Of a DNA stretch of 64,000 nt, positions 56,089 to 64,000 are shown in pieces; the stretch's first letter is position 1, and each line of letters starts with the position of its first letter. The notes below the pieces were generated by a model. The model was given only the letters and a program-made list of their open reading frames with translations. It was not told where the DNA came from and did no database searches. Made by a program: the position numbers and the translations under genes. The stretch is from Methylocaldum sp. 14B (GTDB taxonomy: Bacteria > Pseudomonadota > Gammaproteobacteria > Methylococcales > Methylococcaceae), in the NCBI RefSeq assembly GCF_002005105.1, contig NZ_MSCV01000017.1, forward strand, positions 52,243-116,242. Reading direction: 5' to 3'.

Positions 56089-57047
56089 GTCACAGAGCTC
56101 TTCGCTCGCCGGCACTGCATTTTCTGATCATCGGAGCGGTACTGTTCGCAGCGTTCGCACCGCAAGGAAGAATGGACCCGCCCGACCGGGCTCGGCTGGT
56201 GATTCCCTCGTATCGCGTGGATCTCGCGCGCCGCGAGTTCGCGGAGGCGTACCGGCGAACGCCGACGCCGGAAGAGGACAAGCATCTCCTCGAAACGCTC
56301 GTGGACGAGGAGGTGCTTTACCAATATGCCCTGCGTTTGGGGCTCGACAAACAGCCGGTGGCGGAGCGGCGACTGGCTCAAATCGCCACTTTCGTGGAGC
56401 AGAACCCGGAGGAGGCCAAGTCGCCGGCGGAGTTGGCCGGGGAAGCCGAGGGACTCGGTCTCCACCACGGAGACGCCGTGGTCCGGCGAATCCTGATCGA
56501 CGGGGCGAAGCGCCTGATCCGCGCCGCCGTGCGGGTGCGCCGGCCGACCGAGGAGATGATGGAAGCGTATTTGCAGAACAATCCCGAACCCTTCATGGTT
56601 CCCGCGATGACGCGCATCACCCAGGTTTCCGTGAACCGACTGGCGCATGGTTCGGACACCGAAGCCCGTGCTCGGGCGCTGCTCAAGAGAATGAAGCGGG
56701 GCGCCGACCCTTCGGCAGCGGCTTCCGCCTTGGGCGACAAGGCTTTCGGACCGCCGTCGCTGCCTTTGCTGACTAACAAGGATCTGGCGCGGCGTTTCGG
56801 GTACCGTTTCGTGGAAGCTCTCAGTACGGCGCCCGAAGGCGCGTGGAGCGGTCCGATACCCTCTCGCTACGGCTTTCATCTCGTTTACGTGCACGAGCGC
56901 ACTCAACCGTATCTACCCCCTCTGGCGGAAGTCAAAACGCAGGTGCGACGGCGTCTTGTGGAAAAGCTTGCCGACGAATGGCTGGCTTTTCGTTTGCAGC
57001 AGCTTCGGGCCGAGTTCGACATCGTCGTGCCCGGTCGACAGTCATGA
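56058..57047 (+). CDS. Membrane-anchored parvulin-type peptidyl-prolyl isomerase
   Basis: A 329-residue protein: an N-terminal membrane segment (ALHFLIIGAVLFAAFAPQG), a helical SurA/PpiD-like N-domain (YRVDLARREFAEAYRRTPTP, LLETLVDEEVLYQYALRLGL) and a C-terminal rotamase-like part with GDKAFGPPSLPLLTNKDLA and APEGAWSGPIPSRYGFHLVYV, which matches the last strands of parvulin domains. AGGAG precedes the ATG within the end of the DUF3604 gene. It probably folds or protects the DUF3604 protein or HupE-type partners in the periplasm. Similar three-gene sets are known in other bacteria, but I recall no experimental role. Confidence 0.82.
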   Translation: MEFTHLVHTLGHRALRSPALHFLIIGAVLFAAFAPQGRMDPPDRARLVIPSYRVDLARREFAEAYRRTPTPEEDKHLLETLVDEEVLYQYALRLGLDKQPVAERRLAQIATFVEQNPEEAKSPAELAGEAEGLGLHHGDAVVRRILIDGAKRLIRAAVRVRRPTEEMMEAYLQNNPEPFMVPAMTRITQVSVNRLAHGSDTEARARALLKRMKRGADPSAAASALGDKAFGPPSLPLLTNKDLARRFGYRFVEALSTAPEGAWSGPIPSRYGFHLVYVHERTQPYLPPLAEVKTQVRRRLVEKLADEWLAFRLQQLRAEFDIVVPGRQS

Positions 57048-57061
57048 TGGGAAGGCACGAC

Positions 57062-58042
57062 ATGTTTTGGCTCAGGCTTCTGTTGCCGGCGGCGATCCTG
57101 TTTTCGGTCCCGGCCGAGGCGCATTTGTTCGCCCCCGCTTTGCTCGAGCTCCAGGAGACGTCCGGGAGTCACGTGACGATACGCTGGAAACAGCCCATCA
57201 TGCGGGTCATGGGCAGCGAGCTCCGTCCCGTGCTCCCCGGTGAGTGCAACGGTATCGGAAGACCGGCGGTGAAGCAGGCGGGAACGGGCATCGAAGCGAA
57301 CTGGGAGATTCAATGCCCAGAGGGGCTGGTGGGCAAATCCGTGGAGGTCGAGGGCATTCCGTCGAGCAGGGCGGACGTTCTCCTCCGGATACGGCTCGCC
57401 GATGGCCGCTCCATGCGCCATGTGCTGACCGGAGACGAACCCGAGTTTACGGTTCCCGCCCGCGAAAGCAGGCTGTCGGTGTTGGGTTCGTATGCCAGGC
57501 TGGGTGTCGAGCATATTCTCACGGGTTTCGACCATTTGCTCTTCGTGCTGGGCCTGACGCTATTGGTCGGCGGCGGCAGAAAGCTGCTTTGGACCATCAC
57601 GGCGTTTACCCTGGGACACAGCGTTACCCTCGGGCTCGCCGTTCTGGGCTTCGTCAAGCTTCCGCCCGCGCCGATCGAAGCGGGGATCGCCTTCAGCATC
57701 TACGTGCTCGCCGTGGAACTGGCAAGGCCGGGAGAGACCGGCCTGCTGCGGGCCTATCCCTGGCCCATGGCCGGACTGTTCGGACTCCTCCACGGGCTCG
57801 GGTTTGCCGGGGCGCTGTCGGAAGCCGGCCTGCCCGAAGGCGAAATTCCCTTGGCCTTATTCTCCTTCAACGTGGGGATCGAACTCGGTCAGATCGCATT
57901 CGTCGTTCTTGTGCTCTTCATGTGGAGGTTCTTGCGGAAAATGCCGCTCGCCCGGCACTCGTTTGCGCGGCTGATGCCCGCCTACGCCATCGGTTCCCTC
58001 GCCGCGTTCTGGCTTCTCGATCGAAGCTGGGCGGCCGTATAG
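57062..58042 (+). CDS. HupE/UreJ family membrane protein
   Basis: A 326-residue protein with a signal peptide (MFWLRLLLPAAILFSVPAEAHLF), a beta-rich periplasmic domain (about 25-140) and a C-terminal membrane domain with the HupE/UreJ pattern: GVEHILTGFDHLLFVLGLTL, TAFTLGHSVTLGLAVLG, GLFGLLHGLGFAGALSE and FSFNVGIELGQIAFVV. The conserved His and Asp residues (HILTGFDH, GHS, LLHGLGF) suggest metal (Ni2+ or Co2+) permeation or a chaperone role. The start at 57062 is preferred because GGGAAGG lies 6 bp upstream; two ATG codons at 57044 and 57047 overlap the PPIase stop. No hydrogenase or urease is nearby, so nickel supply is only one possibility. Confidence 0.85.
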   Translation: MFWLRLLLPAAILFSVPAEAHLFAPALLELQETSGSHVTIRWKQPIMRVMGSELRPVLPGECNGIGRPAVKQAGTGIEANWEIQCPEGLVGKSVEVEGIPSSRADVLLRIRLADGRSMRHVLTGDEPEFTVPARESRLSVLGSYARLGVEHILTGFDHLLFVLGLTLLVGGGRKLLWTITAFTLGHSVTLGLAVLGFVKLPPAPIEAGIAFSIYVLAVELARPGETGLLRAYPWPMAGLFGLLHGLGFAGALSEAGLPEGEIPLALFSFNVGIELGQIAFVVLVLFMWRFLRKMPLARHSFARLMPAYAIGSLAAFWLLDRSWAAV

Positions 58043-58228
58043 ATCAGGATGAAGCAATACAGCATCTGTCGTCGATGATTCTCCGACAAAAATATCGTGT
58101 TCGACCCCAAAACCATGGCAGGAGCATAACGGACAGCAAGCGTATTACGGTTATGGAATACCGCGCTTCGTTCTTCTACCATGTCCGCCTGCTCTCCTAA
58201 CCCCGTGACGCAGGCTAACGAGGCGCAT

Positions 58229-58885
58229 ATGAAAGTTTTTCAGCCAGAATTCCGACTCTATGCGCTATTGGTTTGCACGGCACTCGTGACCGCTTGCACC
58301 AGCCCAGGTTACAACGATAATCCGTCGCAGCAGATGACCAACGCCCGGATCGGCTGCCTGGCCTCCACAGACTTTTTCGCTGTCTATTTCAGCGTGCATC
58401 TCCAACCGCCCGACGAAAACCAGGATGCGAGATTAACGAAAGAGCTGTTCCGCTCGTACTGCCAAGATATACCAACACCCGGCAAGGTGTTTTTTACAGC
58501 GGATCTGGTGGGTAACGAACCGAGGAGCATGCCTATCGGCATCCGGATCGTCGAACAGGAGTTTACGGGCGGCGATGAAAGCGATGCTGAAAACTTCAAG
58601 GATCTGCGCACCATATCGGAGGTTCTCGCCAAAACTTATTCCAAAGGTGTCATCGAATCGCATTTTGACCTTGATACGAATGGGTATTACGCGATCTACT
58701 TGATCAAGGGTGGAACAGATGCCGTTCCGGAACAAGACACATTGAGAATCCCGCTCAATGTCGGCGCCGACTCCGGCGTAAAACGCTTGACGACACGAAT
58801 CGTAAGCCTGTTCGGTATCGCATCGGGCCTAGCGCTGATTGGCTTTGCGGCTTCTCGATTTCGGCGAAGGCGCAAGATTCTTTAG
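58229..58885 (+). CDS. Lipoprotein with C-terminal membrane segment, unknown function
   Basis: A 218-residue protein. The N-terminal signal ends in VTAC (lipobox) and the start is the ATG after GAGG at 58229. The central part is polar, with several acidic and aromatic residues and the Cys pair IGCLASTDFF / SYCQDIP. The C-terminus is a transmembrane helix (SLFGIASGLALIGFAASRF) followed by RRRRK, an arrangement like protein-sorting tails, though no PEP, GG or LPXTG motif is present before it. I do not recognise the family. Lipidation plus a C-terminal helix would anchor it twice, which is unusual. It follows hupE by about 190 bp. Confidence 0.6.
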   Translation: MKVFQPEFRLYALLVCTALVTACTSPGYNDNPSQQMTNARIGCLASTDFFAVYFSVHLQPPDENQDARLTKELFRSYCQDIPTPGKVFFTADLVGNEPRSMPIGIRIVEQEFTGGDESDAENFKDLRTISEVLAKTYSKGVIESHFDLDTNGYYAIYLIKGGTDAVPEQDTLRIPLNVGADSGVKRLTTRIVSLFGIASGLALIGFAASRFRRRRKIL

Positions 58886-59236
58886 ATAGCCGTCCGCGGC
58901 TTTTCTTGAACGATGGATCGAAAGACGCGTTATTGATTTTGCAACACGGGTAACGACAATACCTATTAACGTTAATGACGCGATCAACATCAGGTCTTCT
59001 CCCACGCATCTGGACGATTCTCCTAGAAACGGCTGTTGACCGCTTAGAAGGAGTAGAAAAGCCGTATAAATTCTGACCGTCCTACCTTCTACCGATCTCA
59101 CCGTTTGGTGAAGCCGCTACGCACCCGATTGCACGGCTGGCGGGCCACCCTGGCGACGTTGCTCCTTCTTGTGGGGGCGGCCCCACGGCGTCGTCGCGCC
59201 TCGAGCATTTTCATACCGACTGTACGGGCATTCGCG

Positions 59237-59351
59237 AGTAGGTCGGGGAATCCATTCCCAACGGTTTCGTTGGGCCAACGGGTTCGTCGGCAAAGGATTG
59301 CCGACCTACAACTGCGTCACCAAGTAGGTCGGGAATCCCTTCCCGACGTAA
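59237..59351. repeat. Dispersed intergenic repeat, copy B plus half unit
   Basis: The full unit at 59286-59351 has hairpins GTCGGCAAAGGATTGCCGAC and GTCGGGAATCCCTTCCCGAC, and matches copy A (51937-52001) almost base for base. Before it, 59237-59262 has a diverged half unit with GTAGGTCGGGGAATCCATT. Both stems are perfect here, whereas copy A has one mismatch in each, which suggests B is the less decayed copy. Confidence 0.75.
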
Positions 59352-59476
59352 CGGGCTGATTCAGCCACCGATCAGCCGCAATCTCCCTTGCAACAAGGGC
59401 TCGCCCTTCATGTAAGCCTACGCTCACAAAAAGATCCGCCGAGGCTTACAAGCTCTTGGCTTCAACTTCGAAAATG

Positions 59477-59494
59477 TGTCACTAAACTGTGACA
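59477..59494. promoter_or_regulatory. Operator-like inverted repeat
   Basis: TGTCAC and GTGACA are separated by TAAACT, giving a perfect 6-6-6 dyad about 52 bp before the giant gene's start. The spacing fits a dimeric regulator binding site, near to but not the CRP consensus. No regulator gene is adjacent. Confidence 0.35.
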
Positions 59495-59546
59495 GGATCG
59501 ACGTGCGCGTCGAACAAGGCCGAGAAAAAACAAAAGGGGAATACGG

Positions 59547-62500
59547 ATGGGGATCGAGCGGCTGTCTCAGTTTAGGGCGGGATTCGTGCTGAGCTTGTGT
59601 CTCGCGTTCTGCGGACTGCTTCTCTGGGGAACGCTGACGGTCGCCACCGAAGGGAAGGGCGGATCATCATCTTCCGTCTTCACCATCGGTTCGTACAAGG
59701 AAGTCGGCAAAAAGATCCACCGCCGGAAGAATCTCTTCGAGCATACCTATCGGGCAAGCCTCACTTCGACCGCCGCGGTGGACGCGTACCGCGTCAGTGC
59801 GCGGCTCGTCAGCCGCGATTCCCGTATCGTGGTGATCGACGGCGATCTCGCGTTCGGCCATGTGCCGGCCGGTGCCACCGTCGTCAGCCGCGACACCTTC
59901 ACCATTCAAAAGCCTGCCAATGTCAAATTCCGCCCCTCGCTGCTGGAGTGGCGCTTCGGTCATGACTCGCGCCCAGTGGCGGAGGCCGGCCCGGATCAAA
60001 CCGCCCCGGTGGGCACGACCGTCTACCTGGACGGCAGCACCTCCAGCGACGGCGACGGCGATCCTCTCACTTTTCGATGGACCTTTACCGAAAAACCCAA
60101 CGGCAGCACCGCGATCCTGTCGGATCGCACCGCGGTGAATCCGACGTTCACGATCGACAAGCCAGGCACCTACACGGTCCAACTCGTGGTTGATGACGGG
60201 CAACTGGCGAGCGTCCCGGATACCGTCACCGTCAGCACGGTCAACAGTGCCCCGGTGGCCAATGCCGGTCCCGACCAAACTGCCCCGGTAGGCACGACCG
60301 TCCGCCTGGATGGCAGCGCCTCCAGCGATGTGGACGGCGATCCGCTGAGCTATCAGTGGACCCTCACTCTGGCGCCCGACGGCAGCGCCGCGCATCTGTC
60401 CGATCCCAACTCGGCCACGCCCGCTTTCACGCTGGACCGGCCCGGCTACTATTCGGCGCAATTGGTCGTCGACGATGGACTGGCCAGCAGCGAACCCGAT
60501 TTTGTCTCGATCGCCATTCTCAATTCAAAACCTGTCGCCGAGGCGGGCCCCGATCAAAGCGTCTACGTCGGCGACGCCGTCACCTTGAACGGCAGCGGTT
60601 CCACCGATCTGGACGGCGACCGCTTGACTTACCGCTGGGCCTTGATCAATCAACCGGAGGGCAGCGCCGCGGCCCTGTCCGACTCCGCGGCGATTCAACC
60701 CGTTTTCGCCGTGGACCGGCCCGGCGCGTACGTGGTCCAGCTCATCGTCAACGACGGATCCGCCGACAGCGACCCGGATACGGTCGTCATTACCACCCTC
60801 AACAGCCGACCCATTGCGGCCGCGGGTCCGGACCAGGGCGTGCCGGTCGGCACCTTGGTCCAACTCGACGGGGCGGGTTCGCTTGATGCGGACGGCGACG
60901 TTCTCAGCTATCACTGGTCCCTGACGTCGGTGCCCGACGGCAGCACCGCCGCACTTGCCGCCCCGGACTCGCCAACCCCGACCTTCACCGTCGACCGGCC
61001 GGGTCCCTATGTCGCCCAGCTCATCGTCCACGACGGCCAGCTCGACAGCGTGCCCGATACGGTGACCGTCAGCACCGTCAACAGCCGGCCCGTCGCGAAT
61101 GCCGGCCCCGACCAGGCCGCGATCGCCGGCACCACGATCCACCTGAATGGCGCCGGGTCCAGCGATCCGGACGGCGACATCTTGAGCTACCAATGGGCCT
61201 TGGTGAGCACGCCCGACGGCAGCCAAGCGCTGTTGAGCGATCCGCTCGCACCCGCGACGACCTTCCTGGCGGACCGCCCCGGCGATTACGTGGCCCAGTT
61301 GATCGTCCAGGACGGGCAGCTCCCGAGCGATCCCGATACCGCGCTGATCCAGGTGGCGCTACCGCCCAATGTGGCGCCGGCGATCACCTCCGCCCCGGTG
61401 ACCCAGGCGACGGTCGGCCAGAGCTATGTTTACGACGTGGAGGCCACCGATGCCAACGGTGATGTCCTGGTTTTCAGCCTGGGCGCGATCCTGGCCGGGA
61501 TGAGTGTCGATTCCGTTACCGGTCTGATCCAGTGGACGCCGACGGCGGAAGGGACGTATGCCGTCACTGTCACCGTCCATGACGGGCGGGGCGGTGTGGC
61601 CAGCCAGAGCTTCGAGATTGTGGTCAGTGGCGGCACCAGCGGGAATTTGCCGCCCGATCCCGCCCAAGTGGCTCCGCCCTTGGATCCGACCGTCGCCACC
61701 CCGGTGGCCGATGCAACAAAATTCCTCTACACCGGCTCCAACCCGATCCAGACCGGTGTCGCCGAGGGCACGATCGAGCCCAAACGCGCCGCCGTGCTCC
61801 GCGGGACCGTGCGGGACAAGACCAACGCCCCCTTGCCGGGCGTGACCGTCACCGTCAAGGACCACCCCGAGTTCGGCCAAACGCTGAGCCGCGCCGATGG
61901 ACAATTCGACCTCGCGGTCAACGGCGGGGGCCTATTGACCCTCAACTACAGCAAACCCGGTTTCCTCCCCGCCCAGCGGCAACTCAATGCGCCGTGGCAG
62001 GACTTCGCCGTGTCCGAGGACATCGTGCTGATCCCGCTCGACCCCGAGGTCAGCACCATCGATTTGGCGGACACCACCCAGCCCTTCCAGGTCGCGCAAG
62101 GCAGCGTCATGACCGATGCCGACGGCAGCCGCCAGGCCACCGTGCTGTTCCCACAGGGCACCCAAGCCGTGCTGACCCTGCCGGACGGCACCCAGCAGCC
62201 GCTCAGCGCACTGCATGTGCGCGCCACCGAATACACGGTGGGCGAGAACGGCCCCAAGACCATGCCGGGTCCCCTGCCGCCGACCTCCGGGTATACCTAT
62301 GCAGTGGAACTCTCGGCGGACGAGGCCATCGCCGCGGGCGCGAAGACGGTCCGCTTCAACCAGCCGGTGCCGGTCTATGTCGACAATTTCCTCGACTTCC
62401 CGGTGGGCGAAACCGTCCCCGCCGGCTGGTACGACCGCGACAAGGCGGCCTGGATGCCGTCGGACAACGGCAAGGTAATCCAGATCCTGGCCGTCGCTGA

Positions 62501-64000
62501 TGGCCTCGCCGGTCTCGACACCAACGGCGACACCATCGAAGACGCTGCCGCGACGCTGGCCGCTCTCGGGATCACCGACGCCGAGCGCGCTCGGCTGGCC
62601 CAGCTCTACCCGGCGGGCAAGAGCCTCTGGCGCGTGCCGGTGACGCACTTCACGCCGTGGGATTTCAACTGGCCCTATGGCCCGCCCGCCGATGCCACCG
62701 CGCCGCCCGCGCCGGATGAGACGAAGAACAAGACGCCGCCCGACAAAGACAGCGACGACTGCACGGGCTGCAGCATCAACCCGCAGGCGCAGACGGTGGG
62801 CGAGGAGCTTCCGATCACCGGCACGCCTTACACGTTGCATTATCGGAGCCAGCGCGCCCTAGGGTATAAACCGAACAAGGTCATCGACATCTCCTTGGCC
62901 GGCGCTAGCGTCCCGGCCAGTCTCAAGAGCATCGAGCTTGCCGTTTACGTCGCCGGGCGCACCTTCACCCAAACGTTTCCGGCAGCCCCGAATCAGTCCT
63001 ACCGCTTCGAATGGGATGGCCTCGATGCCTACGGCCGTGCCGTGACTGGCTCGCGTCAAGCGACGGTTACGCTGCTGTATCGCTACGACATTGTGTATTA
63101 CGCCGCCCGCCCTGATTTTAAGCAAAGCTTCGCTTTCGCCAGCGCCTCGACCGGCACGGGCAGCGCTGCCCAGATCGTTGGACAGCGCGGCGCTACCACG
63201 ATCACGGCGCAGCGCACTTGGTCCATGCAATTGACCGGGAATGGCCTGGGAGCACAATCGGTGGGTGAATGGAGTCTCGACATTCACCACGCTTATGATG
63301 CTACCTCCTGGATACTGTGGCTTGGGACGGGGCAGCGACAGGACACGCAAGAGATTGGTATCGATCACGTTATTTCGACCATAGCGGGAACCGGTGAAAC
63401 CGGATACACCAGTGATGGTATACCGGCAGTGCGAACAATCCTCTACACGCCTTCCGGCGTCGCATCTGCACCCGATGGAAGCATATACATCGCCGACACT
63501 GACTATAATCGCATCCGCCGCATTGGACCGGATGGCATCATCACGACCATCGCGGGAACGGGCGCCCCTGGTTCCCCTGTGTTTGGCGGACAACTGGCAA
63601 AGAACGCGAAACTGAATCATCCCAATGATATAGCCATCGGCGCTGACGGCAGCGTTTACGTCGCCGCTACTGAGAACCACAGCGTTTATCACATCCTGCC
63701 AAATGGCATCATCTATAGGTTCGCAGGCTTGGGATACGCCAGCATTAGCGTTGAGAACCAACCTGCTTCGCTGTCGGGACTTCGTTCTCCTCGCGATGTT
63801 GCCATTGGGCATGACGGCAGCATTTATGTGGCCGATACCGGGAACAACCGCATTTGTCGCGTCGGACCGGACGGTCTCATGAGGACTTTTGCTCAATCTG
63901 TCACTTCCCCTTCTGGTATTGCCATTGGGCATGATGGCAGCGTTTTTGTGGCCGATACCGGGAACAACCGCATTCGCCGCATTGGACCTGACGGCATCAA
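59547..64000 (+). CDS. Giant secreted PKD/NHL-repeat protein, Rhs-like, partial (3' end off window)
   Basis: An open frame from the ATG at 59547 (AAGGGGA upstream) to the right edge, 1484 codons, no stop. Residues 1-33 are a signal or anchor (FVLSLCLAFCGLLLWGTLTV). Residues 34-141 form a beta-sandwich-like region. Five PKD domains follow at about 142-606, each with a PVAxAGPDQ-type start and a DGD core. Then come an Ig/cadherin-like domain (about 607-700), a carboxypeptidase-regulatory-like domain (RGTVRDKTNAPLPGVTVTV, about 750-810), a linker with CTGC, an Rhs-type segment ELPITGTPYTLHYRSQRAL near 1089, and four NHL repeats (about 1274-1484; SIYVADTGNNRI). NHL plus an Rhs-type LHYRS segment is typical of teneurin-like or Rhs polymorphic toxins; the YD repeats and tip would lie beyond the window. 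Confidence 0.8.
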   Translation, partial: MGIERLSQFRAGFVLSLCLAFCGLLLWGTLTVATEGKGGSSSSVFTIGSYKEVGKKIHRRKNLFEHTYRASLTSTAAVDAYRVSARLVSRDSRIVVIDGDLAFGHVPAGATVVSRDTFTIQKPANVKFRPSLLEWRFGHDSRPVAEAGPDQTAPVGTTVYLDGSTSSDGDGDPLTFRWTFTEKPNGSTAILSDRTAVNPTFTIDKPGTYTVQLVVDDGQLASVPDTVTVSTVNSAPVANAGPDQTAPVGTTVRLDGSASSDVDGDPLSYQWTLTLAPDGSAAHLSDPNSATPAFTLDRPGYYSAQLVVDDGLASSEPDFVSIAILNSKPVAEAGPDQSVYVGDAVTLNGSGSTDLDGDRLTYRWALINQPEGSAAALSDSAAIQPVFAVDRPGAYVVQLIVNDGSADSDPDTVVITTLNSRPIAAAGPDQGVPVGTLVQLDGAGSLDADGDVLSYHWSLTSVPDGSTAALAAPDSPTPTFTVDRPGPYVAQLIVHDGQLDSVPDTVTVSTVNSRPVANAGPDQAAIAGTTIHLNGAGSSDPDGDILSYQWALVSTPDGSQALLSDPLAPATTFLADRPGDYVAQLIVQDGQLPSDPDTALIQVALPPNVAPAITSAPVTQATVGQSYVYDVEATDANGDVLVFSLGAILAGMSVDSVTGLIQWTPTAEGTYAVTVTVHDGRGGVASQSFEIVVSGGTSGNLPPDPAQVAPPLDPTVATPVADATKFLYTGSNPIQTGVAEGTIEPKRAAVLRGTVRDKTNAPLPGVTVTVKDHPEFGQTLSRADGQFDLAVNGGGLLTLNYSKPGFLPAQRQLNAPWQDFAVSEDIVLIPLDPEVSTIDLADTTQPFQVAQGSVMTDADGSRQATVLFPQGTQAVLTLPDGTQQPLSALHVRATEYTVGENGPKTMPGPLPPTSGYTYAVELSADEAIAAGAKTVRFNQPVPVYVDNFLDFPVGETVPAGWYDRDKAAWMPSDNGKVIQILAVADGLAGLDTNGDTIEDAAATLAALGITDAERARLAQLYPAGKSLWRVPVTHFTPWDFNWPYGPPADATAPPAPDETKNKTPPDKDSDDCTGCSINPQAQTVGEELPITGTPYTLHYRSQRALGYKPNKVIDISLAGASVPASLKSIELAVYVAGRTFTQTFPAAPNQSYRFEWDGLDAYGRAVTGSRQATVTLLYRYDIVYYAARPDFKQSFAFASASTGTGSAAQIVGQRGATTITAQRTWSMQLTGNGLGAQSVGEWSLDIHHAYDATSWILWLGTGQRQDTQEIGIDHVISTIAGTGETGYTSDGIPAVRTILYTPSGVASAPDGSIYIADTDYNRIRRIGPDGIITTIAGTGAPGSPVFGGQLAKNAKLNHPNDIAIGADGSVYVAATENHSVYHILPNGIIYRFAGLGYASISVENQPASLSGLRSPRDVAIGHDGSIYVADTGNNRICRVGPDGLMRTFAQSVTSPSGIAIGHDGSVFVADTGNNRIRRIGPDGI
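59970..61362 (+). repeat. Five tandem PKD-domain repeats (coding)
   Basis: Repeat starts at 59970, 60246, 60525, 60804 and 61083 give a period of 276-279 bp (92-93 codons). Words such as GGCCCCGATCAA-like (GPDQ) and GACGGCGATCC (DGDP) recur at the same phase. The near-constant length shows duplication of whole domains without loop changes. Confidence 0.8.
63366..64000 (+). repeat. NHL repeats (coding), last two nearly identical in DNA
   Basis: Four NHL units are visible. The cores near 63801-63860 and 63920-63985 share long identical runs such as GCCATTGGGCATGA and GTGGCCGATACCGGGAACAA, pointing to recent duplication. The window ends within or just after the fourth unit. Confidence 0.7.

Larger units (their letters stand above)
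58886..59546. other. Intergenic region with repeats before the giant gene
   Basis: A 661-bp stretch. It holds the dispersed repeat copy B with an extra half-unit (59237-59351) and a small operator-like palindrome (59477-59494). Open frames here, one on each strand with a hydrophobic stretch, run across the repeats or the end of the previous gene and lack ribosome sites, so they were not annotated. AAGGGGA at 59535-59541 is the ribosome site of the next gene. Confidence 0.5.

Noticed and set aside
58829..59101. 90-codon minus-strand frame with two hydrophobic stretches
   Set aside because: It overlaps the 3' end of the lipoprotein gene by 57 bp, has no clear ribosome site and no recognisable family; left out as uncertain.
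59105..59359. 84-codon plus-strand frame with a hydrophobic start
   Set aside because: It runs through the dispersed repeat copy B and has no ribosome site; its second half is just repeat sequence.
59667..63932. Several long minus-strand frames opposite the giant gene
   Set aside because: They are shadows created by the repetitive GC-rich PKD and NHL coding sequence; the plus frame is continuous with recognisable domains.

Overview
The window reads as a chromosomal segment of a gammaproteobacterium. The strongest evidence is the conserved block hfq-hflX-hflK-hflC-hisZ-purA-tRNA-Leu-rnr-rlmB, together with ftsH, glmM, erpA and serS, whose products resemble their Enterobacteria and Pseudomonas relatives closely. 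A methanotroph-like lineage (Methylococcales) is possible from the overall gene mix, but no methane or methanol oxidation gene is visible, so that is only a guess. By eye, base composition is lower in GC around 14-25 kb than in the GC-rich blocks around 33-46 kb and 53-63 kb.

Layout. (1) 1-9979: a compact small-molecule biosynthesis locus. Seven minus-strand genes encode a NodU/CmcH-type O-carbamoyltransferase, a double-domain haem-oxygenase-like diiron protein, a luciferase-like flavin monooxygenase, a DltA-like adenylation enzyme, a GNAT acyltransferase, an acyl carrier protein and a second GNAT-like gene cut by the window edge. An AlkB-like membrane diiron hydroxylase gene starts 18 bp from the carbamoyltransferase start and is divergent; a cytochrome P450 gene converges on it. 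This is the best candidate for an undescribed system. (2) 10185-13668: TerC-family membrane protein, universal stress protein and a TonB-dependent receptor. (3) 14285-32773: housekeeping block (FtsH, GlmM, GloA, Hfq operon, HisZ, PurA, tRNA-Leu(CAG), RNase R, RlmB, MtnA, SerS, RlpA-like, DUF2845, ErpA). (4) 32901-39258: a haem-copper oxidase locus with fused subunit I+III, a separate CuA subunit II, and an antibiotic-biosynthesis-type monooxygenase plus a Ca2+/cation exchanger lying between them; two cytochromes c are encoded divergently. (5) 39404-48579: envelope and stress genes (Deg-type protease lipoprotein, a 31-residue membrane peptide, beta/gamma-crystallin-like protein, RND efflux adaptor and pump, PRC-barrel protein, PAP2 phosphatase, AI-2E family permease). 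(6) 48616-53316: a MITE-like palindromic element, a MarR regulator, a PfkB sugar kinase, an N-acetylmuramoyl-L-alanine amidase, two intergenic repeat families and a 2-oxoglutarate/Fe(II) dioxygenase. (7) 53758-58042: a DUF3604 / parvulin-type PPIase / HupE-UreJ operon, followed by an unusual lipoprotein. (8) 59547-64000: the first 1484 codons of a giant secreted protein with five PKD domains, an Ig/cadherin-like domain, a carboxypeptidase-regulatory-like domain, an Rhs-type N-terminal segment and NHL repeats, running off the right edge.

How the parts work together. In the left cluster the adenylation enzyme most plausibly loads an amino or small acyl acid onto the carrier protein. The diiron, flavin and P450 enzymes would then oxidise it, and the GNAT and carbamoyltransferase would decorate it. 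In the oxidase locus the two anchored cytochromes c probably feed the CuA subunit. The catalytic subunit lacks the usual K-channel lysine, which suggests a non-canonical oxidase subclade. All functional statements rest on motifs read by eye; no database search was run.
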